IMG/VR virus record: IMGVR_UViG_3300037891_001110
Coordinates: 1-38,802 of that record
Length of the DNA: 38,802 nt
From: a virus
Strand: one strand, 5' to 3'
The notes beneath the pieces were generated by a model. It worked only from the letters and a program-made list of their open reading frames with translations, was not told where the DNA came from and ran no database searches. Both the position numbers and the translations under genes were made by a program. Below are positions 7,160 through 15,513 of this stretch, one piece after another. Every line of letters starts with the position of its first letter. Positions within the stretch are counted from its first letter, which is position 1.

Positions 7160-7708
7160 ATGAGTATGTCTACAAAAACAGTTACCCGCCCAGCTTATAC
7201 TGGTGTTTCCAAAAGAAAGCTCTTTACAGAAATTAAGAATAGAATTCAAGACAAACAAAATGGGGCAACGATAATAGTTCCTCATGTTTGTAATAATATA
7301 GGAGTCTTTAATGGAGGTTTTGCCGCAGCTGTTGCCAAAGAATACCCTTTAGTTAAAGAAAATTATTCTATGTTGGGACAAAAAATGAAGTTGGGTTATA
7401 CACAATTCGTAACTGTAGCTAAAGATCCAGAATATAACTATGAAATTATTTTTGCAAATATGATTGCTCAGAATAAAATTAAAACAACAAAAAATATTAG
7501 ACCTTTAAATTATGCTGCCTTGACATACTGTATGTCTTATGTTAAGATGTATGCAAAGCAATATAGAAAAGACAATGAAAATTTAAACGTAGAAATACAC
7601 TGTCCTAAATTTGGTAGTGGTTTAGCGGGTGGAGATTGGAGATTTGTGTCTGAATTGATTCAAGATTCTTGGTCAGATATTAAAAATATTTTTGTTTATA
7701 CTTTGTGA
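7160..7708 (+). CDS. Macro-domain protein (ADP-ribose binding/hydrolase-like)
   Basis: The 182 residues form a single macro domain of the Poa1p/phage type. The ADP-ribose binding segments are visible: VPHVCNNIGVFNGGFAAAV near residues 40-58 and HCPKFGSGLAGGDW near 146-159. Members hydrolyse ADP-ribose-1-phosphate or remove ADP-ribose from proteins or nucleic acids. The catalytic details cannot be judged here. The start could be 7160 or the in-frame ATG at 7166. It sits before a deoxyribosyltransferase-like gene and GMP reductase, suggesting nucleotide metabolism or reversal of host ADP-ribosylation defences. That role is inferred. Confidence 0.85.
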   Translation: MSMSTKTVTRPAYTGVSKRKLFTEIKNRIQDKQNGATIIVPHVCNNIGVFNGGFAAAVAKEYPLVKENYSMLGQKMKLGYTQFVTVAKDPEYNYEIIFANMIAQNKIKTTKNIRPLNYAALTYCMSYVKMYAKQYRKDNENLNVEIHCPKFGSGLAGGDWRFVSELIQDSWSDIKNIFVYTL

Positions 7709-7715
7709 GGATGTT

Positions 7716-7853
7716 ATGTACGAACCCGGATATATGTATTATTTATTCTTTATATGCATGACAGTTGGCGTGTATCGAGGATTGACACAAAAGCCTACTA
7801 AAACTTACATAAGAGATGATAAAGGTTTCTTCCCCATATTTTATGATGCTTAA
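7716..7853 (+). CDS. Very small membrane protein (45 residues)
   Basis: ATG 7716 follows GAGG by five bases. The frame runs to TAA 7851-7853. The product has a single aromatic-rich hydrophobic segment (MYYLFFICMTVGVY, residues 7-20) and a short charged tail. It lies between the macro-domain and deoxyribosyltransferase-like genes and overlaps the start region of the latter. A one-pass membrane microprotein is the reasonable reading; function unknown. Confidence 0.55.
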   Translation: MYEPGYMYYLFFICMTVGVYRGLTQKPTKTYIRDDKGFFPIFYDA

Positions 7854-8388
7854 TAATATGCAAAGACTAAAAGGACAAAGAGTATATCTAGCTGGCGCTA
7901 TGGATCGCGTTATAGATAGAGGCAAAGGATGGAGAAAAGAGATAACTCCATTTCTAGAGAATTTAGAGGCAGTGGTATTTAATCCTATTTTAAAACCAAC
8001 AGATATAGGATTAGAAGATAGTGATACTCACGCCCATAAACTCAAACTCAAGAAACAAAAAAGGTATGATGAACTTGCTTCTGTAATGAAAGTTATTAGA
8101 TCTGTAGACTTAAGACTAGTAGATATTAGTGATTTTATTATAGTAAACCTAGATTTAAATATTCATCCATGTGGAACTTATGAAGAAATTTTCTGGGCCA
8201 ATAGACAAAAGAAACCTATCATTGTGCATCTTTGTCAGGGTAAACAACATACTCCAGATTGGTTATTTGGAGTTGTCCCACACCAAATGATTTTTTCTGA
8301 TTGGAATGATATATATGGTTATCTTGAATATATTAATAGTTCAGAAAGTGTGAACAGTTATAATAGATGGTACTTTTTTAATTTATAG
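7816..8388 (+). CDS. Nucleoside 2-deoxyribosyltransferase-like protein
   Basis: The protein shows the NDT/Rossmann-like pattern. It has a first strand QRVYLAGAMD about 20 residues in, a middle segment DISDFIIVNLDL, and the catalytic-type GTYEEIFWANRQKKPIIV where the first Glu would be the nucleophile. NDTs exchange bases between deoxynucleosides; relatives cut nucleotides or NAD-like molecules. The start is uncertain. ATG 7816 overlaps the small gene before it by 38 bases, while ATGs at 7843, 7846 and 7858 also fit and the last would begin just before the first strand. Its neighbours are a macro domain and GMP reductase. Confidence 0.7.
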   Translation: MIKVSSPYFMMLNNMQRLKGQRVYLAGAMDRVIDRGKGWRKEITPFLENLEAVVFNPILKPTDIGLEDSDTHAHKLKLKKQKRYDELASVMKVIRSVDLRLVDISDFIIVNLDLNIHPCGTYEEIFWANRQKKPIIVHLCQGKQHTPDWLFGVVPHQMIFSDWNDIYGYLEYINSSESVNSYNRWYFFNL

Positions 8389-8399
8389 TGGGAGTAATA

Positions 8400-8885
8400 A
8401 TGTCTGAGTATATTGATGACGAAAACACAACATTCGGTACAGATAAAATTTATATCAGACGAAATAAAACTGAAGGAAAAGGTGTTTTTGCTAAAGAAGA
8501 TATTAAAACTCATGATCTAATAGAACGATTCCCTTTGATCCCTCTTCAATACAGGACATTATATCAAGGAGACAATTCTTTATTGAGGCATGCTATCGTT
8601 AGAGATGATTGCCCATGCGAAGAGTGTAAAAAACATGGGTCTTCTATGTATATAGCACAAGGATATGCCTCTGCTTATACCTATGCAGATGATAATCGAA
8701 TCAATGCAGAATATAAAATTACTTACGAAAAATATTATGGTTTAGTTTTAGCAGTGAAAGACATTAAGAAAGATCAAGAAATTATTGTTCCTGCTATGCA
8801 ATCATATCATTACAAAAATTTTGTATTACCACAATTGGAATTTAATCAATTTAGAGAAGAACAGAATAATGAAATTAGAACTTGA
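8400..8885 (+). CDS. SET-domain protein
   Basis: The 161-residue protein is a compact SET domain as found in phages and bacteria. The N-terminal part reads IYIRRNKTEGKGVFAKEDI, typical of the first SET strands (GKGVFA). It ends with YYGLVLAVKDIKKDQEI, like the last SET strands before the catalytic tyrosine region. A cysteine pair CPCEEC in the middle may bind zinc. The canonical NH motif is not obvious (DDNRIN instead), so methyltransferase activity is uncertain. The ATG at 8400 is preferred to a GTG at 8388 because GGGAG sits five bases upstream. It overlaps guaC by 17 bases. Confidence 0.78.
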   Translation: MSEYIDDENTTFGTDKIYIRRNKTEGKGVFAKEDIKTHDLIERFPLIPLQYRTLYQGDNSLLRHAIVRDDCPCEECKKHGSSMYIAQGYASAYTYADDNRINAEYKITYEKYYGLVLAVKDIKKDQEIIVPAMQSYHYKNFVLPQLEFNQFREEQNNEIRT

Positions 8886-9903
8886 TATAAAGCTAGACTT
8901 TGACGATGTTTTAATAAAACCTAAGAGATCTAATTTAAATAGCAGATCTCAGGTATCTATTAGTAGGATTTTTAAATTCCCTCATTCTGACAGGGAATTA
9001 AATTGTGTGCCTATTATAGCTGCTAATATGGATACTACAGGTTCTATTGAAATGAACAAAGTATTATCTGGTTTTGATTGCCTAACATGCCTGCATAAAC
9101 ATTATAAGTCAGAAAGGCTGAAAGAACATTTTGGATTTCCTAGACAATATGCATTTTATTCTACAGGAATATCAGAATTTGACATAGAAAAATTAGGATA
9201 TGTATACGATAAATTACAGAAAAAACCTAATCTCTGTATTGATGTAGCCAATGGATACAACGAAAAATTTGTATCAATTATAAAAAGAATAAGAGATTGG
9301 TATCCAGATATTATCATTATGGCAGGTAATGTCGTTACTCCAGAAATGACAGAGGAATTAATATTTCATGGAGGAGTAGATATAGTCAAAATAGGAATAG
9401 GTTCAGGTAGCGTCTGTACCACCAGATTAAAAACAGGCATAGGTTATCCCCAACTTTCTGCCATTATAGAGTGTGCTAATGCTGCTCATAGTGTAGGAGG
9501 TCATATCTGTAGCGATGGAGGATGTACTACTCCAGCAGATGTTTGTAAGGCTTTTTGTGCCAATGCTGATTTTGTTATGTTGGGTGGTATGCTGGCAGGC
9601 ACAGATTGTTGTGAAGGAAATTGGCAATATAATATGAATAGAGAAAAAGAATCTTTACAGTTTTATGGAATGAGCAGCAAGCAAGCTATGGAAAAACATA
9701 GTGGGGGTGTCGCTAATTATCGTACTAGTGAAGGTAAATGTGTGACAATCCCATATAAAGGTAAAACGGAAGATACTATACAGGATATCTTGGGTGGAGT
9801 AAGAAGCTGTTGCACATATATTGGAGCTAAAAACATTAAAGATATGGGTAAAAATACAACATTTATTAAGGTTAACAATACACATAATAGGATATATTCA
9901 TGA
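8869..9903 (+). CDS. guaC: GMP reductase
   Basis: The enzyme reduces GMP to IMP with NADPH, moving guanylate toward adenylate. The product has 344 residues, almost the same as cellular GuaC, and has no CBS domains, which separates it from IMP dehydrogenase. Key segments: FDDVLIKP at the N-terminus; GSGSVCTTR with catalytic Cys183; TGIGYPQLSA, the GMP-reductase version of the flap-side motif; and SDGGCTTPAD and MLGGMLAGTD for phosphate binding. ATG 8869 matches the family start; a longer frame from 8785 would add unrelated residues encoded by the SET gene. A phage guaC in an AT-rich genome may rebalance purine pools (inference). Confidence 0.92.
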   Translation: MKLELDIKLDFDDVLIKPKRSNLNSRSQVSISRIFKFPHSDRELNCVPIIAANMDTTGSIEMNKVLSGFDCLTCLHKHYKSERLKEHFGFPRQYAFYSTGISEFDIEKLGYVYDKLQKKPNLCIDVANGYNEKFVSIIKRIRDWYPDIIIMAGNVVTPEMTEELIFHGGVDIVKIGIGSGSVCTTRLKTGIGYPQLSAIIECANAAHSVGGHICSDGGCTTPADVCKAFCANADFVMLGGMLAGTDCCEGNWQYNMNREKESLQFYGMSSKQAMEKHSGGVANYRTSEGKCVTIPYKGKTEDTIQDILGGVRSCCTYIGAKNIKDMGKNTTFIKVNNTHNRIYS

Positions 9904-10976
9904 ACTTACATTTAATGGCCCCTATAGGTTTTACTGGATATGGATATGCCAGCTATAATTTATTGGCTAGTCTTGTAAAAGAAAATAATGTCGGATTAAG
10001 CATTATTGGTCAGCCCAATTTAGAAAGTAAAGAACAAGCAGAATTAATAAATAGTAGTACTAATTTTGCTAGTCTTATTCCATACAATGCTCCTTGTTTA
10101 AAAATTTGGCATCAATTTGATTTATTAACTAGGGTTGGCTCTGGAAAATATTTTGCCTTTCCTTTTTTTGAAGTAGATGAGTTCAACCAAAGAGAAGTGC
10201 ATCATCTTAATTTTGCTGATGAGATTATAGTCTCATGTGATTGGGCTAAACAAATCCTTAGAGAGAATGATATCAAAAAGCCAATACATATTGCTCATAT
10301 GGGTGTAGATACAACTATTTTTGATCATACTCAACAAAACAAAACTGATAATTATGTATTTATGACTGTTGGTAAATGGGAAAAACGAAAGGCTCATGAT
10401 ACTATCATAGAATGTTTTAGCAAAGCCTTTACCGCTACGGACAATGTAGAACTTTGGTTGGCTACAAATAATCCTTTTTTAAGTACAGAAGAGGAACATC
10501 AATGGTTAAATTTAGTGGAACAATCTCCATTAAGAAATAAAATTAAAGTTTTCCCTAGAATGAAAACACACTCCAATCTTGCAGAACTAATGTCGTATTC
10601 TAATTGCGGTATTTATATTTCTAGAGGTGAAGGCTGGAATTTAGAACTGTTGGAAACTATGGCAATGGATAAGCCAGTTATAGCAAGCAACTATTCAGCA
10701 CATACAGAATATTGCAATGAGAATAACAGTTTCTTAGTTGATATGGACGAGAAAGAATTAGCGGTAGATAACAAATGGTTTTTTGGGACATCACAGTGGG
10801 CCAAAATTGGTCAAAATCAAATTGATCAAACTGTTGAACATATGAAATACTGTTATACAAATAATGTTAAGACCAATGAAAAAGGCTTGGAAACCGCTAA
10901 AAACTTAAGTTGGCAAAATTCTGCTAATCAAATAGTCAAAGCTATGTCACCTCAAGTAGCAGATACTCTTGTATAG
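9900..10976 (+). CDS. GT4-family glycosyltransferase
   Basis: The 358-residue protein has the two-Rossmann GT-B layout. The N-terminal half carries the glycine-rich acceptor loop (PIGFTGYGYASYNLL). The C-terminal half opens with FMTVGKWEKRKAHD, the usual GT4 second-domain start. The donor site is RGEGWNLELLETMAMDKPVIAS with the EX7E motif. Such retaining enzymes move a sugar from an NDP-sugar to a glycan or protein. It overlaps guaC by 4 bases (ATGA). The glycan target is unknown; it stands apart from the main sugar operon at 31.8 kb but could serve it. Confidence 0.88.
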   Translation: MNLHLMAPIGFTGYGYASYNLLASLVKENNVGLSIIGQPNLESKEQAELINSSTNFASLIPYNAPCLKIWHQFDLLTRVGSGKYFAFPFFEVDEFNQREVHHLNFADEIIVSCDWAKQILRENDIKKPIHIAHMGVDTTIFDHTQQNKTDNYVFMTVGKWEKRKAHDTIIECFSKAFTATDNVELWLATNNPFLSTEEEHQWLNLVEQSPLRNKIKVFPRMKTHSNLAELMSYSNCGIYISRGEGWNLELLETMAMDKPVIASNYSAHTEYCNENNSFLVDMDEKELAVDNKWFFGTSQWAKIGQNQIDQTVEHMKYCYTNNVKTNEKGLETAKNLSWQNSANQIVKAMSPQVADTLV

Positions 10977-10987
10977 TATGGCTGTTT

Positions 10988-10999
10988 GGTGTATTAGAA
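10988..10999 (+). promoter_or_regulatory. Copy of the recurrent intergenic GTGTAT motif
   Basis: GGTGTATTAGAA lies 11 bases after the GT4 gene stop in a 65-base gap, 43 bases upstream of the next start. It is nearly the same as the copy at 19498 (GGTGTATTAAAA). Confidence 0.4.
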
Positions 11000-11041
11000 T
11001 AGCAAGATCTATAAATTATTTACATCTAATAGGATTTTAAC

Positions 11042-11557
11042 ATGCCTTTACCTAAACAAAACCCCGGTGAAAATAGACAAAAGTTTATTTCTCGTTGTAT
11101 GAGTGATCCTAAGTCTAAAGAAGAGTTCAAAGACACAGAACAGCGTATATCTTACTGTGTTAAAACAGCTACTGAAGATAGTCAAAGTTCTTTAATAGAA
11201 CAGGTACACGACAACCTTATGGCTTCAAACTGCTCTTGGGATGATGATTGGGATGAATTTACTTGGGAGATAGAAGCTTCTGAAATATATGATGAAGATG
11301 GTAAGGCATTAGGTGCAGAATATCAAGGTCGCAAAGTTACACTTAATAAACCTTTCTTAACACCTAAAGGTCCGAAAAAAAGAAGTGTCTATGTAAAGAA
11401 CGAAAAAGGTAATGTCGTCAAAGTAAACTTTGGTGATCCTAATATGAAAATTAAAAAATCTAATCCAGCAAGACGCAAAAGTTTCCGTGCTAGACACAAC
11501 TGTAGTAATCCCGGACCTAAATGGAAGGCCAGATACTGGTCATGTAAAGCTTGGTAA
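11042..11557 (+). CDS. Conserved phage-type protein with two small cysteine motifs
   Basis: The 171-residue protein joins two modules often seen in marine tailed phages. The N-terminal one (PLPKQNPGENRQKFISRCM ... QRISYC) also occurs at the ends of phage head and protease proteins. The C-terminal one is basic and aromatic (KSFRARHNC, PGPKWKARYWSC). The middle is acidic with several tryptophans. The pattern of family resemblance is from memory and the biochemical role is unknown; association with the virion head is a reasonable guess. Weak AGGA-type ribosome site (taggattttaac). It begins a new transcription block after a 65-base gap holding a GTGTAT motif. Confidence 0.7.
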   Translation: MPLPKQNPGENRQKFISRCMSDPKSKEEFKDTEQRISYCVKTATEDSQSSLIEQVHDNLMASNCSWDDDWDEFTWEIEASEIYDEDGKALGAEYQGRKVTLNKPFLTPKGPKKRSVYVKNEKGNVVKVNFGDPNMKIKKSNPARRKSFRARHNCSNPGPKWKARYWSCKAW

Positions 11558-11563
11558 AATATT

Positions 11564-12250
11564 ATGACTAGACTAATAGCTAAAGTAGACACTCAAATAA
11601 ATTTGGATAATATTCTATATACTCCAAATTTTAATTATAGCAAATCTCCCTATGCTTCCATGGAATTTCCAGAAGTGGGTGGCATAGATATATTTAATAT
11701 TGTAGACAGCCCTCCTAAAAATTCAAGTCAAACGACAAGAAGTGAATTACTGTATCTGCAACAGATTACTACTAATAGAAATAAAGAACAATTAGATTTA
11801 ATATATACTGTTGATGATGATCCCGTATATTTATTTGAAGATATAATCAGTAAGTATAAGCTTGTTTTTCCCAAAGAGTTTTTTATTGCGATGTACTATA
11901 CTTGTGGTATTGCTATCATAGATCATTTAAAATTTTATTATAATAGACCAAGACCTTATCAACTATCAGAACATTATAGTATTACTATAAATAGAATAGT
12001 CACAAAAACACACAAGACCCCAGCGTATCCTAGTGGACACACCATGTACGCAGCTTTGGTTGCAGAGATATTATCTGATAAATATCCAGAACACAGAAAA
12101 GAACTTAATAAGTTAGTTGATTTATGTGGTAAAGCCAGAGAATTGCAAGGAGTACATTATCCTTCTGACAATGAAGCAGCTAAGAAAATCATTAAAACAA
12201 TTTATCCAGAACTTAAAAAATATTATATAGGAGTAGGTCATGAGTTATAA
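11564..12250 (+). CDS. PAP2-superfamily phosphatase, soluble
   Basis: The 228-residue protein carries the three PAP2/haloperoxidase-type phosphatase motifs in order: KFYYNRPRP (motif 1, KX6RP-like), YPSGHTMYAA (motif 2, catalytic-loop histidine) and GKARELQGVHYPSDN (motif 3, nucleophilic histidine). There is no run of membrane helices, unlike lipid phosphatases of this superfamily. It is therefore closer to soluble acid phosphatases. No signal peptide is evident. It lies 6 bases after the previous gene and overlaps the next by 11. Substrate unknown: phosphorylated sugars, nucleotides or polyprenyl phosphates are possible. Confidence 0.88.
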   Translation: MTRLIAKVDTQINLDNILYTPNFNYSKSPYASMEFPEVGGIDIFNIVDSPPKNSSQTTRSELLYLQQITTNRNKEQLDLIYTVDDDPVYLFEDIISKYKLVFPKEFFIAMYYTCGIAIIDHLKFYYNRPRPYQLSEHYSITINRIVTKTHKTPAYPSGHTMYAALVAEILSDKYPEHRKELNKLVDLCGKARELQGVHYPSDNEAAKKIIKTIYPELKKYYIGVGHEL

Positions 12251-12662
12251 AAAATTATTATCAGGTGTAGAAGAAGAACTAAAAACTAAAGCAGAAAAAG
12301 ATATTACAGAATATAAAAAAGATTTTCTAGAAATGAATATAGGAGCATTAACATCTATTATGAGAAATGCTCAACAGATTATTGCTTCACTTGAAGACCC
12401 AAAAGTAAAAGAGAACTTGACAGAGAGCTGGCTACAGGGTAAAATTGCTATAACAGAAGACTACATGACAACAATTCATGATTTCGTAAAGTTTAGTCCT
12501 TCTGATGACGATAAACAAGATATGGCTCCTGCAAGTTTGTGGGAGAACATAAGAAAGAAAAAGCTTCGTGAAGGCAAGAATTATAGACCAGCTAAACCTG
12601 GAGATAAAGACAGACCAACACCAGACGCTTTAAAGAAGGCTCAGAAGAAAAGTAAGAAATAA
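12240..12662 (+). CDS. Conserved helical phage protein, unknown function
   Basis: The 140-residue product is mostly charged helix, with ESWLQGKIAITEDYMTTIHDF in the centre. The C-terminal tail is rich in Lys and Pro and carries the module LWENIRKKKLREG ... PAKPGDKDRP, which I recall as a recurrent ending in marine phage structural proteins. It has GGAG before ATG 12240 and overlaps the PAP2 gene by 11 bases. A role in the head or as a scaffold-like protein is plausible but not shown. Confidence 0.65.
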   Translation: MSYKKLLSGVEEELKTKAEKDITEYKKDFLEMNIGALTSIMRNAQQIIASLEDPKVKENLTESWLQGKIAITEDYMTTIHDFVKFSPSDDDKQDMAPASLWENIRKKKLREGKNYRPAKPGDKDRPTPDALKKAQKKSKK

Positions 12663-12689
12663 ATAATTTTTAGAAAAGGACTTTTGATA

Positions 12690-13277
12690 ATGGAAAATAA
12701 ACAATTTGAGAATTTAAATACGTACTTGCTACTTGCAAAGAAGGTTATTTCTAAGTTTGCTCCCAGTTTTTATAGTGGACTTAGAAAAGAGCTTTTGTCT
12801 AATGAAGAAGCTATATCTGATATCGCCTCTGCTCTTATGACAGCAGATTGGAAATGGGATAAAGATAGAACTGGGTATAACGGACAAAAGAAAACAAGAT
12901 ACTCTTATCGTAATCAGTGTGGTTTATGGGCAATTAAAACATATATTACTAATAAGTATAAAAAGAATAGTTCTAATTTGTCTATTGATAGCATAACTAA
13001 TGATGATACCAAGACTTATGCGTCTAATATAGAAGACAAATCTTTGTCAAACCCTTACGAAATTGCTTCTCATAAAGAACAATCAGAACAACTGAAGATG
13101 ACAATCAATAAACTTTTGGATTCACAAATTCTTTCAGATAAACAAAGAAATCAAATCAAAAAATATTACTTTGAAGAAAAGACTTTGTTACAGATAGGTA
13201 AAGAATACGGAGTGACGAGAGAAGCTATTAGACAGAATATTCAAAAAGGATTAAATAGAATTAGAAGTTATGTTTAA
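12690..13277 (+). CDS. Sigma-70-like transcription factor
   Basis: The 195-residue protein ends in a clear sigma region 4 helix-turn-helix (about residues 143-195: LSDKQRNQIKKYYFEEKTL, then IGKEYGVTREAIRQN, then GLNRIRSYV), the part that contacts the -35 element. The N-terminal half has helices and aromatic residues (TADWKWDKDRTGY, YSYRNQCGLWAI) that could be a diverged region 2. ATG 12690 is preferred over TTG 12684 because of AAAAGGA nine bases upstream. It may direct phage middle or late transcription. It overlaps the next gene by 8 bases. Confidence 0.8.
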   Translation: MENKQFENLNTYLLLAKKVISKFAPSFYSGLRKELLSNEEAISDIASALMTADWKWDKDRTGYNGQKKTRYSYRNQCGLWAIKTYITNKYKKNSSNLSIDSITNDDTKTYASNIEDKSLSNPYEIASHKEQSEQLKMTINKLLDSQILSDKQRNQIKKYYFEEKTLLQIGKEYGVTREAIRQNIQKGLNRIRSYV

Positions 13278-13671
13278 TTTTATGAAAAATATTTTTAGTT
13301 TATTAAAATCTAAAAAAGTAGAAGAATTGCCAACGATACAAAAATTGGCTTCTTTAACGATAGAGGTAAACCAAGATGGAACAATGAACATTTTGTGTGA
13401 TTGGCCAGATTTTGACGAGAACAATGCGGAGTCTATAAAAAATATTTCTAATTATTATGCACTAGCAATACATGCTTTATGTAATGGATATTTAGATGAA
13501 GATATTATTGACACATTAAAATGTTATGATAAAGACAATGTATTTAATGCATTATTTGCACATAACACTTTAATAGAAATAAGCAATGTACAAAAATTAT
13601 CTGGATGGAAAAACAAAGATACAGACAAACCTATCATTTCTCCTTTAGAAGTTTTTAAAACTGAAGAATAA
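13270..13671 (+). CDS. Hypothetical protein, 133 residues
   Basis: This soluble protein of mixed structure has a basic N-terminus (NIFSLLKSKK) and a central strand-turn segment (LTIEVNQDGTMNILCDWPDF). An asparagine-rich helix pair follows. No family is recognised. The first ATG (13270) overlaps the sigma gene by 8 bases; an in-frame ATG at 13282 is an alternative. The downstream gap is 34 bases. Confidence 0.6.
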   Translation: MFNFMKNIFSLLKSKKVEELPTIQKLASLTIEVNQDGTMNILCDWPDFDENNAESIKNISNYYALAIHALCNGYLDEDIIDTLKCYDKDNVFNALFAHNTLIEISNVQKLSGWKNKDTDKPIISPLEVFKTEE

Positions 13672-13705
13672 ATTGCTACTTTACGATTTTGGTTTATGAT
13701 ATAGT

Positions 13706-14164
13706 ATGAACGCAAATATTCACGATTATCGTATAGTGTGGCAAAAATGGTCTGATCCGTTAGGAGAAGATGATTTAGATCTTATACCTGAAGAAGAAAC
13801 AAACACTTCTGATGATGTAAGTGGCATCTTCTATGATGATGAGGGTAATGCTATTGACGTTGATCCTGCCAGTGAAGGTATGGAATTTTTTAAAAAACCA
13901 ACTAAAGTTATAGTAACACCTATGGGCATCATACCATATACAGATAATACAGCCTCTAATAAAATTTTTAATTTTTGGATTGGACACACAAACTTTGATT
14001 TAAACAATGGTATATGTAAACTTATAGAATTACATAGAGGAATAGAAACCTTAGATATTTTTACCAGATATCGTTTTAGAATTGGCATAGGTAAACTATT
14101 TGAAGGTGGAGATATAATGTCTTCAATAAGTGAAGAAATAAATGAATACTTATCAAGAGATTAA
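13706..14164 (+). CDS. Hypothetical protein, 152 residues
   Basis: The protein has a strongly acidic N-terminal third (EDDLDLIPEEE). A beta-rich middle follows (KVIVTPMGIIPY, then IFNFWIGHTNFDLN). It closes with a helix containing a glycine-rich turn (GIGKLFEGGDIM). No enzyme motif is visible. It ends 2 bases before a ClpP-fold protease gene, so a linked role, for example as partner or substrate of that protease, is possible but unsupported. Confidence 0.6.
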   Translation: MNANIHDYRIVWQKWSDPLGEDDLDLIPEEETNTSDDVSGIFYDDEGNAIDVDPASEGMEFFKKPTKVIVTPMGIIPYTDNTASNKIFNFWIGHTNFDLNNGICKLIELHRGIETLDIFTRYRFRIGIGKLFEGGDIMSSISEEINEYLSRD

Positions 14165-14166
14165 TA

Positions 14167-14838
14167 ATGGTTCCAATAGGCAATAATACAGACACAGACT
14201 TACACAATATTCACAATATGTGTATAGACCCAAAAGGCAGGGAAGTATACCTACATTCTAGTTTTGATTCAGAAGAAGAATCCGGCGTAGAGTTCAGGTC
14301 TGCAATAATGTTTGAGAAAAATATTAGATACTTAAACTTATTATCTACTGAACCAATTTTGGTCCATATGCATCTACCGGGAGGAGATTGGCAAGACTGT
14401 ATGGGAATTATGGATGCCATCCGTGCATCTTCTTCGAAAGTTTTTATCCTAGCATATGGCAAAGTAGAATCTGCTAGCAGCATATTGCTTCAGTATGCAG
14501 ATCTTAGGGTTCTTATGCCTAATACACATATGCTTATACATTATGGTTCTTTAAGTATTGATAACGAACACAAAGCTGCAAAAAGCAGTTTCGAGTGGAG
14601 TGAAAAAGAATCACTTAAAATGATTAATATTTTTACGGATAGATGTATTGGTAGTCCAATAGCCAAAGAAAGAAATTGGAAAAAACATATTATAAGAAAA
14701 CATATTATGTCTCAACTAGACAACAAAAGTGATTGGATTTTAAATGCTGAGGAAGCAGTATATTATGGTTTTGCTGACGGTGTATTAGGAGATAGAAAGT
14801 TTAATACAATAGATAAACTTAAAAATAGAAAAAGATAA
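14167..14838 (+). CDS. ClpP-fold serine protease
   Basis: The 223-residue protein follows the ClpP/crotonase fold. HLPGGD (about 69-74) matches the oxyanion loop. AYGKVESASSILL places a catalytic serine at about residue 102, and PNTHMLIHYGS a catalytic histidine at about 125. DWILNAEEAVYYGFADGVL gives the third member, D189, and the typical C-terminal helix. ClpP-type proteases in tailed phages often mature the prohead. Here no capsid gene is recognised beside it, but a putative abundant virion gene lies two genes downstream. An alternative is a modified cellular ClpP. It sits 1 base before the next gene. Confidence 0.85.
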   Translation: MVPIGNNTDTDLHNIHNMCIDPKGREVYLHSSFDSEEESGVEFRSAIMFEKNIRYLNLLSTEPILVHMHLPGGDWQDCMGIMDAIRASSSKVFILAYGKVESASSILLQYADLRVLMPNTHMLIHYGSLSIDNEHKAAKSSFEWSEKESLKMINIFTDRCIGSPIAKERNWKKHIIRKHIMSQLDNKSDWILNAEEAVYYGFADGVLGDRKFNTIDKLKNRKR

Positions 14839-14839
14839 A

Positions 14840-15508
14840 ATGTTGCGATACGTTGAATATGGATATTACGATTTTTCAAGCAACGAAAAAGAAACAAAAG
14901 ACCAAATATTAGATTCTGTTCAATATGGTCCTTCTACTATTTCTGTATTACCTCAATACGTAAAATTTGTTAAAAAAAGTATGCCTCGTAACATTAAATT
15001 AGCCACTATAATAGACTATCCTTTAGGCTTATCTGATTATGAAGAAAGAGAATCTGCTGTAAAAAAAGCAATAAAAAATGGAGTGGATGCTGTAGAAATA
15101 GTGTGTCCAAACCACGCTCTGTGTAACAGGAAATACGATAGATTTAGACTAGAGGTAGATGTATTTAAAAAACTTTGTGAAGAAGCCCAAATCGATTTAA
15201 AATATGTACTAGAGTATAAAACTTTTACATTACCGTTACTGCATAAAATATCAGAAATTTTATATACTAAAAAATTAGGTACTATATATCCTTCTACTAG
15301 TTATTCTTTAGATGGTATATCAGATAATATATTAGTGAGTATGATGCTATTAAAGAAGAATCCACATTTAAATATTATTGTTAATGGTCAGGCTTGGACT
15401 GATGCTCATGTAGAATTAATATTGTCAAATGAGCAGATTTTTGCCTATAAAACTAATAATATACATATACTAGAAAAATTATCTCAAAAAATCAACTTTT
15501 TGGGGTAA
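14840..15508 (+). CDS. DeoC/aldolase-fold protein, catalytic lysines not conserved
   Basis: The 222-residue product resembles deoxyribose-phosphate aldolase along its length. ISVLPQYVKFV and KLATIIDYPLGLS match the first barrel strands, and AIKNGVDAVEIVCPNHAL matches the AxxxGAxEVDVV region. GTIYPSTSYSLDG matches the strand that in DeoC carries the Schiff-base lysine (FVKTSTGF). Here Tyr-Pro replaces that lysine. The strand with the second lysine reads IIVNGQAWTD, and the active-site Asp of EVDVV is Glu. It may bind a sugar phosphate without aldolase activity, or do other chemistry. It starts 1 base after the ClpP-like gene. Confidence 0.65.
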   Translation: MLRYVEYGYYDFSSNEKETKDQILDSVQYGPSTISVLPQYVKFVKKSMPRNIKLATIIDYPLGLSDYEERESAVKKAIKNGVDAVEIVCPNHALCNRKYDRFRLEVDVFKKLCEEAQIDLKYVLEYKTFTLPLLHKISEILYTKKLGTIYPSTSYSLDGISDNILVSMMLLKKNPHLNIIVNGQAWTDAHVELILSNEQIFAYKTNNIHILEKLSQKINFLG

Positions 15509-15513
15509 AAAGT

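Noticed and set aside
8388-8399. Upstream GTG start for the SET protein
   Set aside because: GGGAG lies between this GTG and the ATG at 8400 at the correct distance for the ATG, so the ATG is preferred.
8785-8868. N-terminal extension of GMP reductase
   Set aside because: These codons lie in the end of the SET gene in another frame and have no GMP reductase similarity; ATG 8869 fits the family start.
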